Source of the DNA: Clostridium chauvoei
GTDB taxonomy: Bacteria; Bacillota; Clostridia; Clostridiales; Clostridiaceae
Direction of reading: 5' to 3'
Assembly (NCBI RefSeq): GCF_002327185.1
Contig: NZ_CP018624.1
Coordinates: 1,968,660 to 2,032,659 of the forward strand
Length of the DNA: 64,000 bases
Numbering within the stretch: position 1 is the first letter of the stretch; each line of letters starts with the position of its first letter. Below are positions 55,028 to 63,928 of this stretch, piece after piece. The notes under the pieces are model-generated. The model saw only the letters and a program-made list of their open reading frames with translations. It did not search any database and was not told the DNA's origin. Position numbers and translations under genes: made by a program.

Positions 55028-55894
55028 TTAATATGTATATGTGTCTTTTCCACACTTCTTCGATACATATAATTTCTCATCTGTAATTTTGATTAGACTT
55101 TCAGCATCTTCGTTTGATTCTACAATAGCATTTTCTATTCCTAAACTTATAGTTATTCTATCGCTTATTTTAGAGTAATCATGTTCTATATTTAATTCAT
55201 ATAGTTTATTTATTAAATTCTTAGCTTTGTTTATAACCTCTTCTTTGGGATTATTTGATATAATACAAAATTCTTCTCCACCAAATCTACAAACTACATC
55301 ATTTTCAAATACTCTTTTAGTTAGCATTGCTATATTTTTTAGTGCTTCATCCCCTTTTATATGTCCATAATTATCATTATATAATTTAAAATCATCAATA
55401 TCTATTATTACAAGTGTTATTAATTCTTTATTTTTCGCCTTTAAAGCTAACTTATCATAAAAAAACTTTTTATTATAAAGTCCTGTTAAAAAGTCTGTTA
55501 TACTTATATTTTGAAGCTCATTATTTAACTCATTTATCTTTCTATTTTTATTATTTAAAACATAAAAAGCAATTAAAAGTATAATAGACATTAAAATAAC
55601 TATTCTTGTCTTTAATTTTAATATTTCAATTTTCTTTTTCATTATTTCTTTATCTATTTCATCAACAATATATCTAGAATTTTTAAATTCTTCACTTATA
55701 TTATTAACCTTTATAGAATTTTCATCGTCACTATTTAATGCAAATTCTATATATTTATCTGTTTTATTTAAGTTTCCTCCATTAGTAACTGGAATATCCT
55801 TAATAATAATAAGTAATATCATTACTCCAATAAATGATATTATCATTTTTATTAAATTACTGTTAGTTTTAATTACGCTAATTAGTTTTTTCAT
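55028..55894 (-). CDS. Membrane GGDEF diguanylate cyclase
   Basis: 288 residues from ATG 55894, 8 bases after AAGGGG; the longer start at 55918 lies before that site. TM helix about 18-36, a short outside segment (about 37-95), TM about 97-115, coiled linker, then a GGDEF domain from about 130: SITDFLTGLYNKKFF, IDIDDFKLYNDNYGH and RFGGEEFCI, the intact active signature. Expected to make c-di-GMP from GTP. It may oppose the EAL protein at 47137. The upstream region has a 21-base direct repeat. Confidence 0.9.
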   Translation of the reverse strand: MKKLISVIKTNSNLIKMIISFIGVMILLIIIKDIPVTNGGNLNKTDKYIEFALNSDDENSIKVNNISEEFKNSRYIVDEIDKEIMKKKIEILKLKTRIVILMSIILLIAFYVLNNKNRKINELNNELQNISITDFLTGLYNKKFFYDKLALKAKNKELITLVIIDIDDFKLYNDNYGHIKGDEALKNIAMLTKRVFENDVVCRFGGEEFCIISNNPKEEVINKAKNLINKLYELNIEHDYSKISDRITISLGIENAIVESNEDAESLIKITDEKLYVSKKCGKDTYTY

Positions 55895-56010
55895 CAATAG
55901 AACCCCTTCATGTACCATACCTTTTCTTTATATGTTAATCTTATGTTTCTAGTTTATATTTCCTTAATATAATTATATATAATCCTACAAAAATGGATAT
56001 ACTTTTCTTT

Positions 56011-56040
56011 TAAACGACCAAATTTTTCATATAAACAACC
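56011..56040. promoter_or_regulatory. 21-base-spaced direct repeat upstream of the GGDEF gene
   Basis: TAAACGACC (56011-56019) and TAAACAACC (56032-56040) are 21 bases apart start-to-start, i.e. two helical turns with a 12-base spacer. On the minus strand they read GGTTGTTTA and GGTCGTTTA and lie about 120-150 bases before the start. This spacing is typical of LytTR-type response-regulator sites. The gene-free stretch 55895-56168 otherwise holds only AT-rich sequence. Confidence 0.4.
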
Positions 56041-56163
56041 TTTTTACTTTTTAATATTATGAATACTTTATTAATAAACTCGCAAAATTTTATTCTATCT
56101 ATATACTTTTTCATTATAACTTATTAATTTAAATGTGTTTTTTGTAAATTGCATTATTATATA

Positions 56164-56208
56164 TAAAAAGAAATAGAGTAGGAATATTATTGCCCACTCT
56201 ATTTCTTA
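56164..56208 (-). terminator. Terminator of the pentapeptide-repeat gene
   Basis: AAGAAATAGAGTGGG pairs with CCTACTCTATTTCTT (one mismatch), followed by TTTATATATA on the minus strand. Confidence 0.9.
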
Positions 56209-56230
56209 TATATTATTAAATTTATGTAAT

Positions 56231-56869
56231 TTATTTTTCGTTAAAAAAACGGAATAAGTAGCTTAATGTATGAAAATCTCTATCTACAGCTTCTGCCATA
56301 TCATTAAAGCCTTTAATTAAAGCTTCTTCACTATATTTTCTTTGTAACATTATAATTTTTATTGGATTTATTTTTCCTTCTTTTGTGTCTATAACTCTTG
56401 AAGCTTTTATAAATTTATTTTCCATAGCTTTATTTATTGCTTTTTCTAACTCTTCACTTATATCTAGTTTTGGTATTTCTTCATATATAGTAACTTCATC
56501 TTTATCAAAAAATAAGCTTTTGCATGTATTTAAATTACACTCTACAAAAATTGTATTCTTAAATTCTGCATCTCTAAAGTCTACTTCACTTAAATTAACT
56601 CCTTCAAATAAAGTATCTTCAAACTTACCATGTCTAAACTTACTATTTTTTAGATTTGTTCCTATAAATTCTGCACTTTTAAATGTGCAACCATAGAAGT
56701 CACAAGATTTAAAGTGAGCACCCCTAAAGCTTACAAAGCTAAAGTTTGATCCAGCAAAACTAGAATTATAACAATTACTTCTTGTAAGGTTGCTATACAT
56801 AAAGTTCTTGTTCATCTTTTCCATATTATTGTAATGAAAGTTTCCCTTAACACTATTATTTTTAGCCAT
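56231..56869 (-). CDS. Pentapeptide-repeat protein
   Basis: 212 residues from ATG 56869 after CTGGAGGAAAT; six codons upstream is another start in the same frame without a site. Residues about 30-115 have A(D/N)LxX-type pentapeptides (SNLTRSNCYNSSFAGSNFSF, then FKSCDFYGCTFKSAEFIGTN), which form a right-handed beta helix. The C-terminal ~90 residues are helical and charged. Some family members mimic DNA and protect gyrase, but most have no known role; I assign none. It is a single gene. Confidence 0.85.
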   Translation of the reverse strand: MAKNNSVKGNFHYNNMEKMNKNFMYSNLTRSNCYNSSFAGSNFSFVSFRGAHFKSCDFYGCTFKSAEFIGTNLKNSKFRHGKFEDTLFEGVNLSEVDFRDAEFKNTIFVECNLNTCKSLFFDKDEVTIYEEIPKLDISEELEKAINKAMENKFIKASRVIDTKEGKINPIKIIMLQRKYSEEALIKGFNDMAEAVDRDFHTLSYLFRFFNEK

Positions 56870-57000
56870 ATTTCCTCCAGAAAACATTATATTTAATTAT
56901 AATAGTATAGATAATGAAGGATAAAGTCAAATCTTCAGAAGAAAAATAGTAGCTCCAAATTTAATTGAAGCCACTATACTTAGTATATTTTTAAATTTAA

Positions 57001-60000
57001 TTATTTATTTTTAGATTTTTTCTTTAATAACAAGGCTGCTCCTAAGCTTGAAAATATTGCTCCTAATGTCTGAAGATTTCCTAAGCCATCCATACCTGTT
57101 TTAGGTAATTTATTTTTCTTACCATCATTTTTAGTTAATGTAGTTATATTTTTACTTTCTTCATTTTTAGTAGTTTTATTCTTAGCAGTTTCACTACTAT
57201 TAGTTTCATCCTTATTTTCTGCTGAAGCTACTAACCCCTTAACAGCTAAATTTAATGCCTTTTCTGAAGTTCCTATTTCCTCTTCTGTTGCATCTTCCTT
57301 TTCAATAACAGCTTTAGCATTTAATATTTCATTTTCTAATACTGCAAAGCTTTCAGTAGTAAACTCATTTCTATCTTTCTTTTCTGCTTCATTTATTAAA
57401 TCTTGTAACTTTTCCTTACTTGGCTTTAATCTTAAATCTAAAAATGCTCTTAATAATTTATCATAATTTTCAGACACTTCATTTTTCATTACATTCTTAT
57501 CAGCTATTACTGCATTTACTTCCTCTAAAACTCCTTGAAGCTTATCCCAAGGTTCCTTAATATATTCATTAGAATTTAAAGTACTTATTTTATCAACTAA
57601 ACCTATTAAAGCTTCCTTGTCCCCCTTTTCAAAAGATAACATATGCATTACTTTACTTAATCTTTCAAAAGAATCATCTATTTGCTTTTGAGTTGCTTTA
57701 GAATCCTTTAATACTTCTTCTGCTTCTATTAAGGCATCATTAAATTCTTTTTTAACTGCTGGTACAACCTTATCAAGAATAGTTGCATCTATTTTTTTAG
57801 CTTCTGATACTGCTATTTCTAAATGTCTTTTAAAGTTTTCTTTATCTATAACATCATCCTCTACAATATTACCTTCTTTAGCTATTATTTCATATATTTT
57901 AGGTAATGGCTTTGATGGGTCAAAAGTAAGTTTAACTTCAACTATTTCCTTAGAAACATTTAATTTATTTAATTGGTTGTCTAAAGCTCCTATATCCGTC
58001 CATTTTCCATTTGCACCTTTAACACTTACCTTTGCTCCACATATATTGTTTGCATCTTGAAGAATTGATAATTCTGAAACCTTTGTAACCCGTGACATTT
58101 TATACACAAGAGCATCTCCATTTTGAACACTTTCAGCTTCAAAGGCTGTTGACAAATCTCCATCATGTAAGTTTTTCCAATTTCCCTCTGGAGTGCCTGT
58201 AACTAATTCTACTGTATCATCACCTAATTCAGGTACTGTTTTATTAAATTGAAGCTCACATAATTGTACCCAAGAACCATTATTTTCTCCATTAGCTTGT
58301 ATCTTTATATATTTTGCCATTTCTCCCTTTGCATCAACAGAAGCAACTTTTTTTCCATCTTTATCTGAGTATTCTAAAGCTCCAAGAGAAGTCCATGTAG
58401 ATCCATCTTTTGAAATCATAAACTCAGAATTTCTCATATAATCTCCACCATTAAAATATGCACTTACATCATGAAGAGGAATAGTATTTCCAAGATCTAA
58501 TTGAATATAGTGTCCATTTCCTGATGCCTTATCTGACCAATATTTAGTATCCATATTACCATCTAACGCATTTTCTATTACATAGTTTTGATAAGTTCCT
58601 ATATTTTGTGATATAGTTGGATTCGCTTTATATACTGGATTAGTTTGAAGGCTTTCTATATTTATAGTAACTGGTGCTTTTGAATCATTTAAAATTCTAA
58701 CATAGGTAGCTGAAATACTATCATTAGTTTTTAAAGTTCCATCTTCAACAGTAGCTTCTGCTTTACTCCATTCAATTCCATTTATTGAATACTCAATTGA
58801 TAAATTATTATAGCTACTAGCTTTTACTTTTATCGCCCCTAACTTCATAGCCTTTGGTAAAGCTATACCTATATAATCACCCTTATTAAGAGTTACATTT
58901 TCTATACTATTGATAGTATAATTTCCACCTGAAACCTCTACTTCTTTATTTAATATATCCTCTATAGAACTTATAACCTTTGGTTCATAATTAGCTAATA
59001 TTGAATTAGATATTATTGATTGTGATACTCCTATAGCTTCCTTAACTAATGGTTTCAATCTCTTTTCCCCTACTGATACAACATATTCTTTCGTAATAAT
59101 ATTTCCATGATCATCTTCTAATCTAGCTACCTTAAAAGTATCCATTAAAGCTAATTTTTCTGATGCTAATGAATTTTCATTAAGCCACGTTTCTATATCT
59201 CCATCCTGTGCTGCTATTAATGCATTCATAGATGCAATACCTGCTTCTGATAAAGCTTTATATGAATTTAAGAATGAATCTAATTCAGCAAGTAAATTTG
59301 CATTTTCAGTTTTAGTCTTTATAGCATCATAGTCTGAACTCATTGTTTTAAATTCAGCTAATAACTCAGCTGCTTTATCTTTTACATTTTCTTTATTTGT
59401 AATAGCAGATTTTAATCCATCTATTTTTTCTGCTAAATATCCTGATTCATCATATTCAAATGGACCACTAGCTCCCCCATCATCCTTTAAATAGCAAGTA
59501 TTAGATGCAAATCTCTTAAACTCCTCACAAACTTCAGGTACAAGTTTATTTATTGATGTTTCCCAACTATTCATATAATCAAATGAATCTGTATTCCATG
59601 TATAATCAGCTATACTATATAATGCAACCTTTGATGCTTGTGCTTGATTCATTGGGTTTGAGAAGAATCCACTAACATTATCAAGATCTTTACTTAAATT
59701 ATGAAGTGGTGCCATTAATATTCTACTATCACAATAATCGTTTACAGGATAGTTCCACCAAACTGCTACTTCTTTATTTACTCCTGTTTGTGCTTTTGGC
59801 CACTCAAATACATCTTTTGAAACATTAGACATTGTTGCATGTCCTGTCCACATTACTTGAATATCATCATGTAAAGTTTCCATAAATGGCTTAAAATAAA
59901 CATTCATATTAGGGCCCCAAGCAGAGTTATATCTTGCTGAAATAACTATCATTGGTGCAACATCACCTTTAGCCTTAACAAATTCTGTGTCTATTTTGTT

Positions 60001-60963
60001 AATCCATTCAGCTTGTTTTCTACCATTATACCAATCATCAGTATCATCAAATAATACTCCAAATTGACGAACTCCTAAACTATATAACTGTTCAAATTTC
60101 ATTATAAGTGCATCGTAATCCTCATCTGTAAATTTAAGAGTAGCTCCAGGATGAATTGTCCAACAGAAATTAAAATTATTATCCTTTCCTGCTTTTGCAA
60201 GTTCTGCTATTTGATTAGCTTTATCTTCTGGATATAACTCCTTCCATTGTTTTCTGTGATATGGATCATCCTTTGGAGCATAAATATAAGTATTCATTTT
60301 AAATTTACTTGTATCCTTCATAAGATTCATTCTATCTTCATGACTCCAAGGCGTTCCATAGAAGCCTTCTATAAATCCTCTAAATTCAATTTCAGGATAA
60401 TCACTTATTATAACTTCTGCAAATTTATCTTCTGAAGTTGATTGTTCTAATATTTGTGCTAAGGTTAAAACTCCATAATAAACACCATCAGCATCTGATC
60501 CTATAATCGAAATATTTCCTTTTTTATTTTCATCATTACTACTTTTAAGAATATAAGCTTCTTTTTTACTTAAAACATTATTTTCTTCAAGCTTTCCTTT
60601 TATACAGTCCTCACAATGATCCTTTTCAGAAGAAATTATAATATTAGCTTTGTCATTATTTACAGCATCAGATATAGAGTACTTAATATTATTCTCATTT
60701 AAAACTTCTTCTAATTTAGGTAAAGTTGCTTCTTCTTGAGTCCCATGAACAACTACATTTACTTCACCTTCTAATGACATACCTTCTTCTGATGAATATT
60801 TTAAATCTTGAGGTACTGGGTAAATATTAGCCTTTACTATTTCCCCTTCTTTTGTTATTGTTTCTACTCTAATTAGCTTTCCACCTGCCATAGTGGTTAC
60901 TATAGTTACTGCACAAGTAGTAGCTAAAGCATTTTGAAAAATCTTTTTTGATTTCTTTTTCAT
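57001..60963 (-). CDS. Cell-wall-anchored GH84 hyaluronidase/beta-N-acetylglucosaminidase
   Basis: 1320 residues from ATG 60963, after AAGGGGG (a start at 61005 is rejected). Signal peptide about 1-31; N-terminal alpha/beta domain about 40-180; GH84 barrel about 190-490 with EFRGFIEGFYGTPWS and the catalytic Asp pair in VLFDDTDDW (306-307); helical domain; then F5/8-type (CBM32) region around ENALDGNMDTKYWSD. Three FIVAR-like helical repeats follow, then a sorting signal LPKTG, hydrophobic helix and KKKSKNK tail. It resembles C. perfringens NagJ/NagH proteins, which cut GlcNAc from host glycans. The sorting motif predicts sortase anchoring to the wall. Confidence 0.92.
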   Translation of the reverse strand: MKKKSKKIFQNALATTCAVTIVTTMAGGKLIRVETITKEGEIVKANIYPVPQDLKYSSEEGMSLEGEVNVVVHGTQEEATLPKLEEVLNENNIKYSISDAVNNDKANIIISSEKDHCEDCIKGKLEENNVLSKKEAYILKSSNDENKKGNISIIGSDADGVYYGVLTLAQILEQSTSEDKFAEVIISDYPEIEFRGFIEGFYGTPWSHEDRMNLMKDTSKFKMNTYIYAPKDDPYHRKQWKELYPEDKANQIAELAKAGKDNNFNFCWTIHPGATLKFTDEDYDALIMKFEQLYSLGVRQFGVLFDDTDDWYNGRKQAEWINKIDTEFVKAKGDVAPMIVISARYNSAWGPNMNVYFKPFMETLHDDIQVMWTGHATMSNVSKDVFEWPKAQTGVNKEVAVWWNYPVNDYCDSRILMAPLHNLSKDLDNVSGFFSNPMNQAQASKVALYSIADYTWNTDSFDYMNSWETSINKLVPEVCEEFKRFASNTCYLKDDGGASGPFEYDESGYLAEKIDGLKSAITNKENVKDKAAELLAEFKTMSSDYDAIKTKTENANLLAELDSFLNSYKALSEAGIASMNALIAAQDGDIETWLNENSLASEKLALMDTFKVARLEDDHGNIITKEYVVSVGEKRLKPLVKEAIGVSQSIISNSILANYEPKVISSIEDILNKEVEVSGGNYTINSIENVTLNKGDYIGIALPKAMKLGAIKVKASSYNNLSIEYSINGIEWSKAEATVEDGTLKTNDSISATYVRILNDSKAPVTINIESLQTNPVYKANPTISQNIGTYQNYVIENALDGNMDTKYWSDKASGNGHYIQLDLGNTIPLHDVSAYFNGGDYMRNSEFMISKDGSTWTSLGALEYSDKDGKKVASVDAKGEMAKYIKIQANGENNGSWVQLCELQFNKTVPELGDDTVELVTGTPEGNWKNLHDGDLSTAFEAESVQNGDALVYKMSRVTKVSELSILQDANNICGAKVSVKGANGKWTDIGALDNQLNKLNVSKEIVEVKLTFDPSKPLPKIYEIIAKEGNIVEDDVIDKENFKRHLEIAVSEAKKIDATILDKVVPAVKKEFNDALIEAEEVLKDSKATQKQIDDSFERLSKVMHMLSFEKGDKEALIGLVDKISTLNSNEYIKEPWDKLQGVLEEVNAVIADKNVMKNEVSENYDKLLRAFLDLRLKPSKEKLQDLINEAEKKDRNEFTTESFAVLENEILNAKAVIEKEDATEEEIGTSEKALNLAVKGLVASAENKDETNSSETAKNKTTKNEESKNITTLTKNDGKKNKLPKTGMDGLGNLQTLGAIFSSLGAALLLKKKSKNK

Positions 60964-61130
60964 TTTAATCCCCCTTAAAATTTCATATATTTTTATCCCT
61001 ATCAACTCAAGTTTACTACTTATTTATTTTTATGTAAATATATTCCATTTTAGTTTATGCTTATTTTTTAAATAACTTTAAAAATAAGAAAATAGAACCT
61101 TAATAAAAAAGTAGTTTCAAATTAAAATTG

Positions 61131-61159
61131 TTGATATTTGGTAACTTACAAGTTATCCT
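61131..61159 (+). promoter_or_regulatory. Promoter with embedded palindrome, Nudix gene
   Basis: TTGATA (61131-61136), 17 bases, TATCCT (61154-61159). The spacer and -10 hold the perfect palindrome arms TAACTT (61142-61147) and AAGTTA (61150-61155). The palindrome lies between the divergent GH84 and Nudix genes, so it could control one or both. Confidence 0.4.
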
Positions 61160-61215
61160 TATAGTAAGAATTTAATATATGGAGAAAAGACATGATATAA
61201 AAGGAAGGCGATTAA

Positions 61216-61776
61216 ATGAACTGGATTAATTCTATAAAAAACTATACCCCTTATAATGAACAAGAGAAAAAAGATAAAGAGTTAATACTTAGTGCAATTG
61301 AAAATTATAACAACTTATTAACTCGTGAAAATGTAGTTATGCATATGACTAGCTCAGGATATATTGTAAATAAAAATAGAGATAAGGTTTTAATGATTTA
61401 TCATAAAATTTATAATTCATGGGCTTGGACGGGTGGTCATGCAGATGGTGATGATGATATGCTTTATATCGCTATAAAAGAAGCTAAGGAAGAAACTGGC
61501 CTTAAAAATGTAACTGCTATTACTCCTGATATCTTCTCTTTAGATGTTCTTACTGTTAATGGTCATGTTAAAAGAGGTAACTACGTCTCCTCTCACTTAC
61601 ATTTAAATGTTACATACTTACTTGAAGCTGATGAAAATGAAGCTTTAATTGTTAATAAAGAAGAAACAGAAGGGGTTAAGTGGTTACCTATTAATGAATT
61701 ATCTAAGTACTGTAGCGAAGAATATATGATTGAAAATGTATATAATAAACTTAATAAAAAAATAAATCTTTTATAA
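61216..61776 (+). CDS. Nudix hydrolase
   Basis: 186 residues; the start follows AAGGAAGGCGATTAA. The Nudix box is nearly complete: GGHADGDDDMLYIAIKEAKEETGL (about 74-97), where the usual R of REUxEE is K and the first E of the box is D. Family members cleave nucleoside diphosphates linked to another group; the substrate cannot be told. It diverges from the GH84 gene and is 158 bases ahead of the heme oxygenase gene, which has its own promoter. Confidence 0.88.
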   Translation: MNWINSIKNYTPYNEQEKKDKELILSAIENYNNLLTRENVVMHMTSSGYIVNKNRDKVLMIYHKIYNSWAWTGGHADGDDDMLYIAIKEAKEETGLKNVTAITPDIFSLDVLTVNGHVKRGNYVSSHLHLNVTYLLEADENEALIVNKEETEGVKWLPINELSKYCSEEYMIENVYNKLNKKINLL

Positions 61777-61867
61777 AAATAATAATGAAATATGATGAAG
61801 ATTAAAGGAAACTTAATATATATTATTAATTTAATCTGATTTAACCCCTCAAGGTTGTTTTTGATAT

Positions 61868-61896
61868 TTGATAATTATTATCTATTGATATATATT
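61868..61896 (+). promoter_or_regulatory. Fur-box-like palindrome over the heme oxygenase promoter
   Basis: TGATAATTATTATCT (61869-61883) matches the 7-1-7 Fur consensus TGATAATNATTATCA at 13 of 14 fixed positions. It covers the -35 and most of the spacer of a promoter TTGATA (61868-61873)-17-TATATT (61891-61896). Iron-loaded Fur would be expected to repress here. Confidence 0.72.
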
Positions 61897-61934
61897 GTTT
61901 TTAAAGAAACAATTAATTACTTGAGGTGATAAAA

Positions 61935-62561
61935 ATGAAATTTATGATGGACATAAGAGAAAAGACTTCTTTATTACATAGTGCTTCTGAAAATACAGGT
62001 TATATAAAAAAATTAGTAGATGGAACTGCTTCAGTTGAAGGCTATGCTGAATATATTTTTAATCTTGAAAAAATGTATAAAGCTATTGAAGATGCTTTAG
62101 ATAAAAATAGCTCAAATGATGTAATTAAACCTTTTGTTACAAAAGAATTATATCGTTCTGAACTTATAAGAAAGGATTTACAATTCTTACTTGGGGATAA
62201 ATTAGAAGCTATGAAACCATTAGCTTCCACTGAAGCCTCTGTTGCAAGAATTGAGGAATTATCAAAGACTAAACCTGAACTTGTAGTTGCATATGCTTAC
62301 ACAAGATTTTTAGCTGATTTATTTGGTGGTAGAACCTTCCTTTCATTATTAAGCACAAACTACAAGATTTCAAATGAAGGATTAAACTACTATCAATTCC
62401 CTGATATTAGTGATTTAAGAGGTTATGTTATGAAATATCATAATCTATTAGGTGAAATTAAATTATCAGATGACCTTAAAGTTGATTTTATAAATGAAGT
62501 TAACAATGCTTATATTTATAACCTTGCAATTTCAAATGAATTAGAAGCTAAATTAAAATAA
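61935..62561 (+). CDS. Biliverdin-type heme oxygenase
   Basis: 208 residues from ATG 61935, 7 bases after GAGGTG; the GTG at 61926 is inside that site. All-helical HO fold: TSLLHSASENTGYI gives the proximal His (His15) of heme binding, and YTRFLADLFGGRTFLSLL is the distal helix with the conserved Gly pair. It opens heme to biliverdin, CO and iron using electrons from a reductase, an iron-scavenging step. The Fur-like site in its promoter supports iron control. It ends at a terminator shared with the convergent DUF1648 gene. Confidence 0.9.
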   Translation: MKFMMDIREKTSLLHSASENTGYIKKLVDGTASVEGYAEYIFNLEKMYKAIEDALDKNSSNDVIKPFVTKELYRSELIRKDLQFLLGDKLEAMKPLASTEASVARIEELSKTKPELVVAYAYTRFLADLFGGRTFLSLLSTNYKISNEGLNYYQFPDISDLRGYVMKYHNLLGEIKLSDDLKVDFINEVNNAYIYNLAISNELEAKLK

Positions 62562-62585
62562 TATTCTTTTCTTTATTCTAAATTA

Positions 62586-62634
62586 AAATATCCTAAGATG
62601 TAGAAGATATTAAGCTTCTTATCTTAGGATATTT
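62586..62634. terminator. Bidirectional terminator
   Basis: Perfect 14-base-pair stem AAATATCCTAAGAT (62586-62599) / ATCTTAGGATATTT (62621-62634) with an inner GAAG/CTTC pairing and T-runs on both strands. Confidence 0.92.
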
Positions 62635-62641
62635 TTATATA

Positions 62642-63124
62642 TTATTTATTCTTTATTGATTTACGAATATAGATTGCAATTGTTCCAAATATAACAATTA
62701 AAGATATAGGTAAAAATGCACTTGATAAATTCTTCATCTCTGAATTCATTCCAATTACTATCTTTGATTGGGTATAAAAAAACATAGATGCTATTTCAAT
62801 ATTAATAATCTTCATAAATGTTGATGCCATCAAATATTGTTTTTCTTTATTTATTGGATTTATTTCAACACAATAATTATACACTTCAGGATATTTAGAT
62901 AAAATAGCCATTCCAATATAAACTATAACAACTACTGGTAATAAAATAAACATTGTATTCTTTGAACCATATCCATCAACTTCTCCATTAAAATTATAAT
63001 GAGTTGGTACAATTTCAGGTGCATTTATCCAACCTATAAATGTAATTAAAACTAAAGCTATAATTAATACTACACCTACTATATCTATGATTTTATTTAA
63101 TTTTTTATAAGTAGCTTTATCCAT
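62642..63124 (-). CDS. DUF1648-domain membrane protein
   Basis: 160 residues with four hydrophobic helices. The DUF1648 signature is visible between helices 1 and 2: INAPEIVPTHYNFNGEVDGY, which includes the P-x-H-(Y/F)-N-x-x-G-x-x-D-x-(Y/W)-G pattern. Some family members (SdpI-type) give immunity to toxic peptides, but this domain alone does not show that. The start follows GGGGGAGTAGTT. It converges on the heme oxygenase gene. Confidence 0.85.
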   Translation of the reverse strand: MDKATYKKLNKIIDIVGVVLIIALVLITFIGWINAPEIVPTHYNFNGEVDGYGSKNTMFILLPVVVIVYIGMAILSKYPEVYNYCVEINPINKEKQYLMASTFMKIINIEIASMFFYTQSKIVIGMNSEMKNLSSAFLPISLIVIFGTIAIYIRKSIKNK

Positions 63125-63165
63125 AACTACTCCCCCTAATAATAGTATTAAATACCTTTTATGCC

Positions 63166-63453
63166 TTAATTATATTCCTTTTTACTATATTTGCAAATAA
63201 ATTTCAAGGGAGTATCTAAATTTTTAATACAACAACATGCATCATGGTTACCTTTTGCTAATATAACTTGAGTTCCCTGTGATTCTTCATTTACAGCCTT
63301 CACACAATTTTCTGCTTCCTTTGGTCCTACATAGTCACCACCAAAAATCATATAATCTAAAGGCTTTGAATCTTTATCTAAATTAGATAACCATGACTTT
63401 AAATTCGAAATATCACCATGAACATCTGATGTAGTGCCTATATAGTGAATGTC
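63166..63453 (-). pseudogene. Metallophosphoesterase remnant
   Basis: The frame is open from just after a TAA (63454-63456) to a stop at 63166 (about 95 codons) and has no start before 63351. It keeps family motifs I-III in order: TSDVHGD, FGGDYVG and GNHDACC. The later His motifs (GHTH) that complete the two-metal site are missing, and the N-terminus lacks a start. I see this as a truncated, non-functional copy. Confidence 0.72.
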
Positions 63454-63472
63454 TTAATTATTATAATCAAAC

Positions 63473-63919
63473 CTATTTAAATTTTGAATTTATTTTTTTG
63501 ATCTTACTTTTCAATATAAAATATTGTATAACCCATATAACTATAAATATTATAATAAAAATTCCAAAATAACTTACAAATCCCATAAGACTATGCTCCA
63601 TCCAATTCATTAAATAAGCAATGGGCATCATCACTATAGATGTAATAAAAAAATATATACTTGTTTGTTTTGCTATACTCCAATTATCCATTTCCCAAAT
63701 TACCGAACTTCCTGCAAAAGCTGAGCCTACAAATCCACTTAAAATAGTTTGCAAAATAACTGCATTAATTTCACTACCCGTTGCATCAATAAGCCCTGGA
63801 GCACATGGTGAATAATATCCTTGTCCAAAGCAAATGGAAATAATAATTGAAATAATATATCCAATTGAAATCCCTAAAGGGAATCCTAATAAACTAAGAA
63901 AAAAAGCTTTCTTTTTCAT
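63473..63919 (-). CDS. DUF3021-family membrane protein
   Basis: 148 residues with four helices (about 7-30, 52-70, 84-104, 112-134). It sits directly after a LytTR-regulator gene (9 bases between stop and start), the usual DUF3021-LytTR pairing in Firmicutes, where the membrane protein is thought to hold down the regulator. Family placement rests on size, topology and neighbour. The start follows GAGGTGGTTAT. Confidence 0.72.
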   Translation of the reverse strand: MKKKAFFLSLLGFPLGISIGYIISIIISICFGQGYYSPCAPGLIDATGSEINAVILQTILSGFVGSAFAGSSVIWEMDNWSIAKQTSIYFFITSIVMMPIAYLMNWMEHSLMGFVSYFGIFIIIFIVIWVIQYFILKSKIKKINSKFK

Positions 63920-63928
63920 ATAACCACC

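Noticed and set aside
56231..56869. Quinolone-resistance (Qnr-like) function for the pentapeptide protein
   Set aside because: The repeat block is short and followed by an unrelated helical tail; family membership alone does not support gyrase protection.
62642..63124. Bacteriocin-immunity (SdpI) function for the DUF1648 protein
   Set aside because: No toxin or sdp-type gene nearby; DUF1648 alone is not specific.
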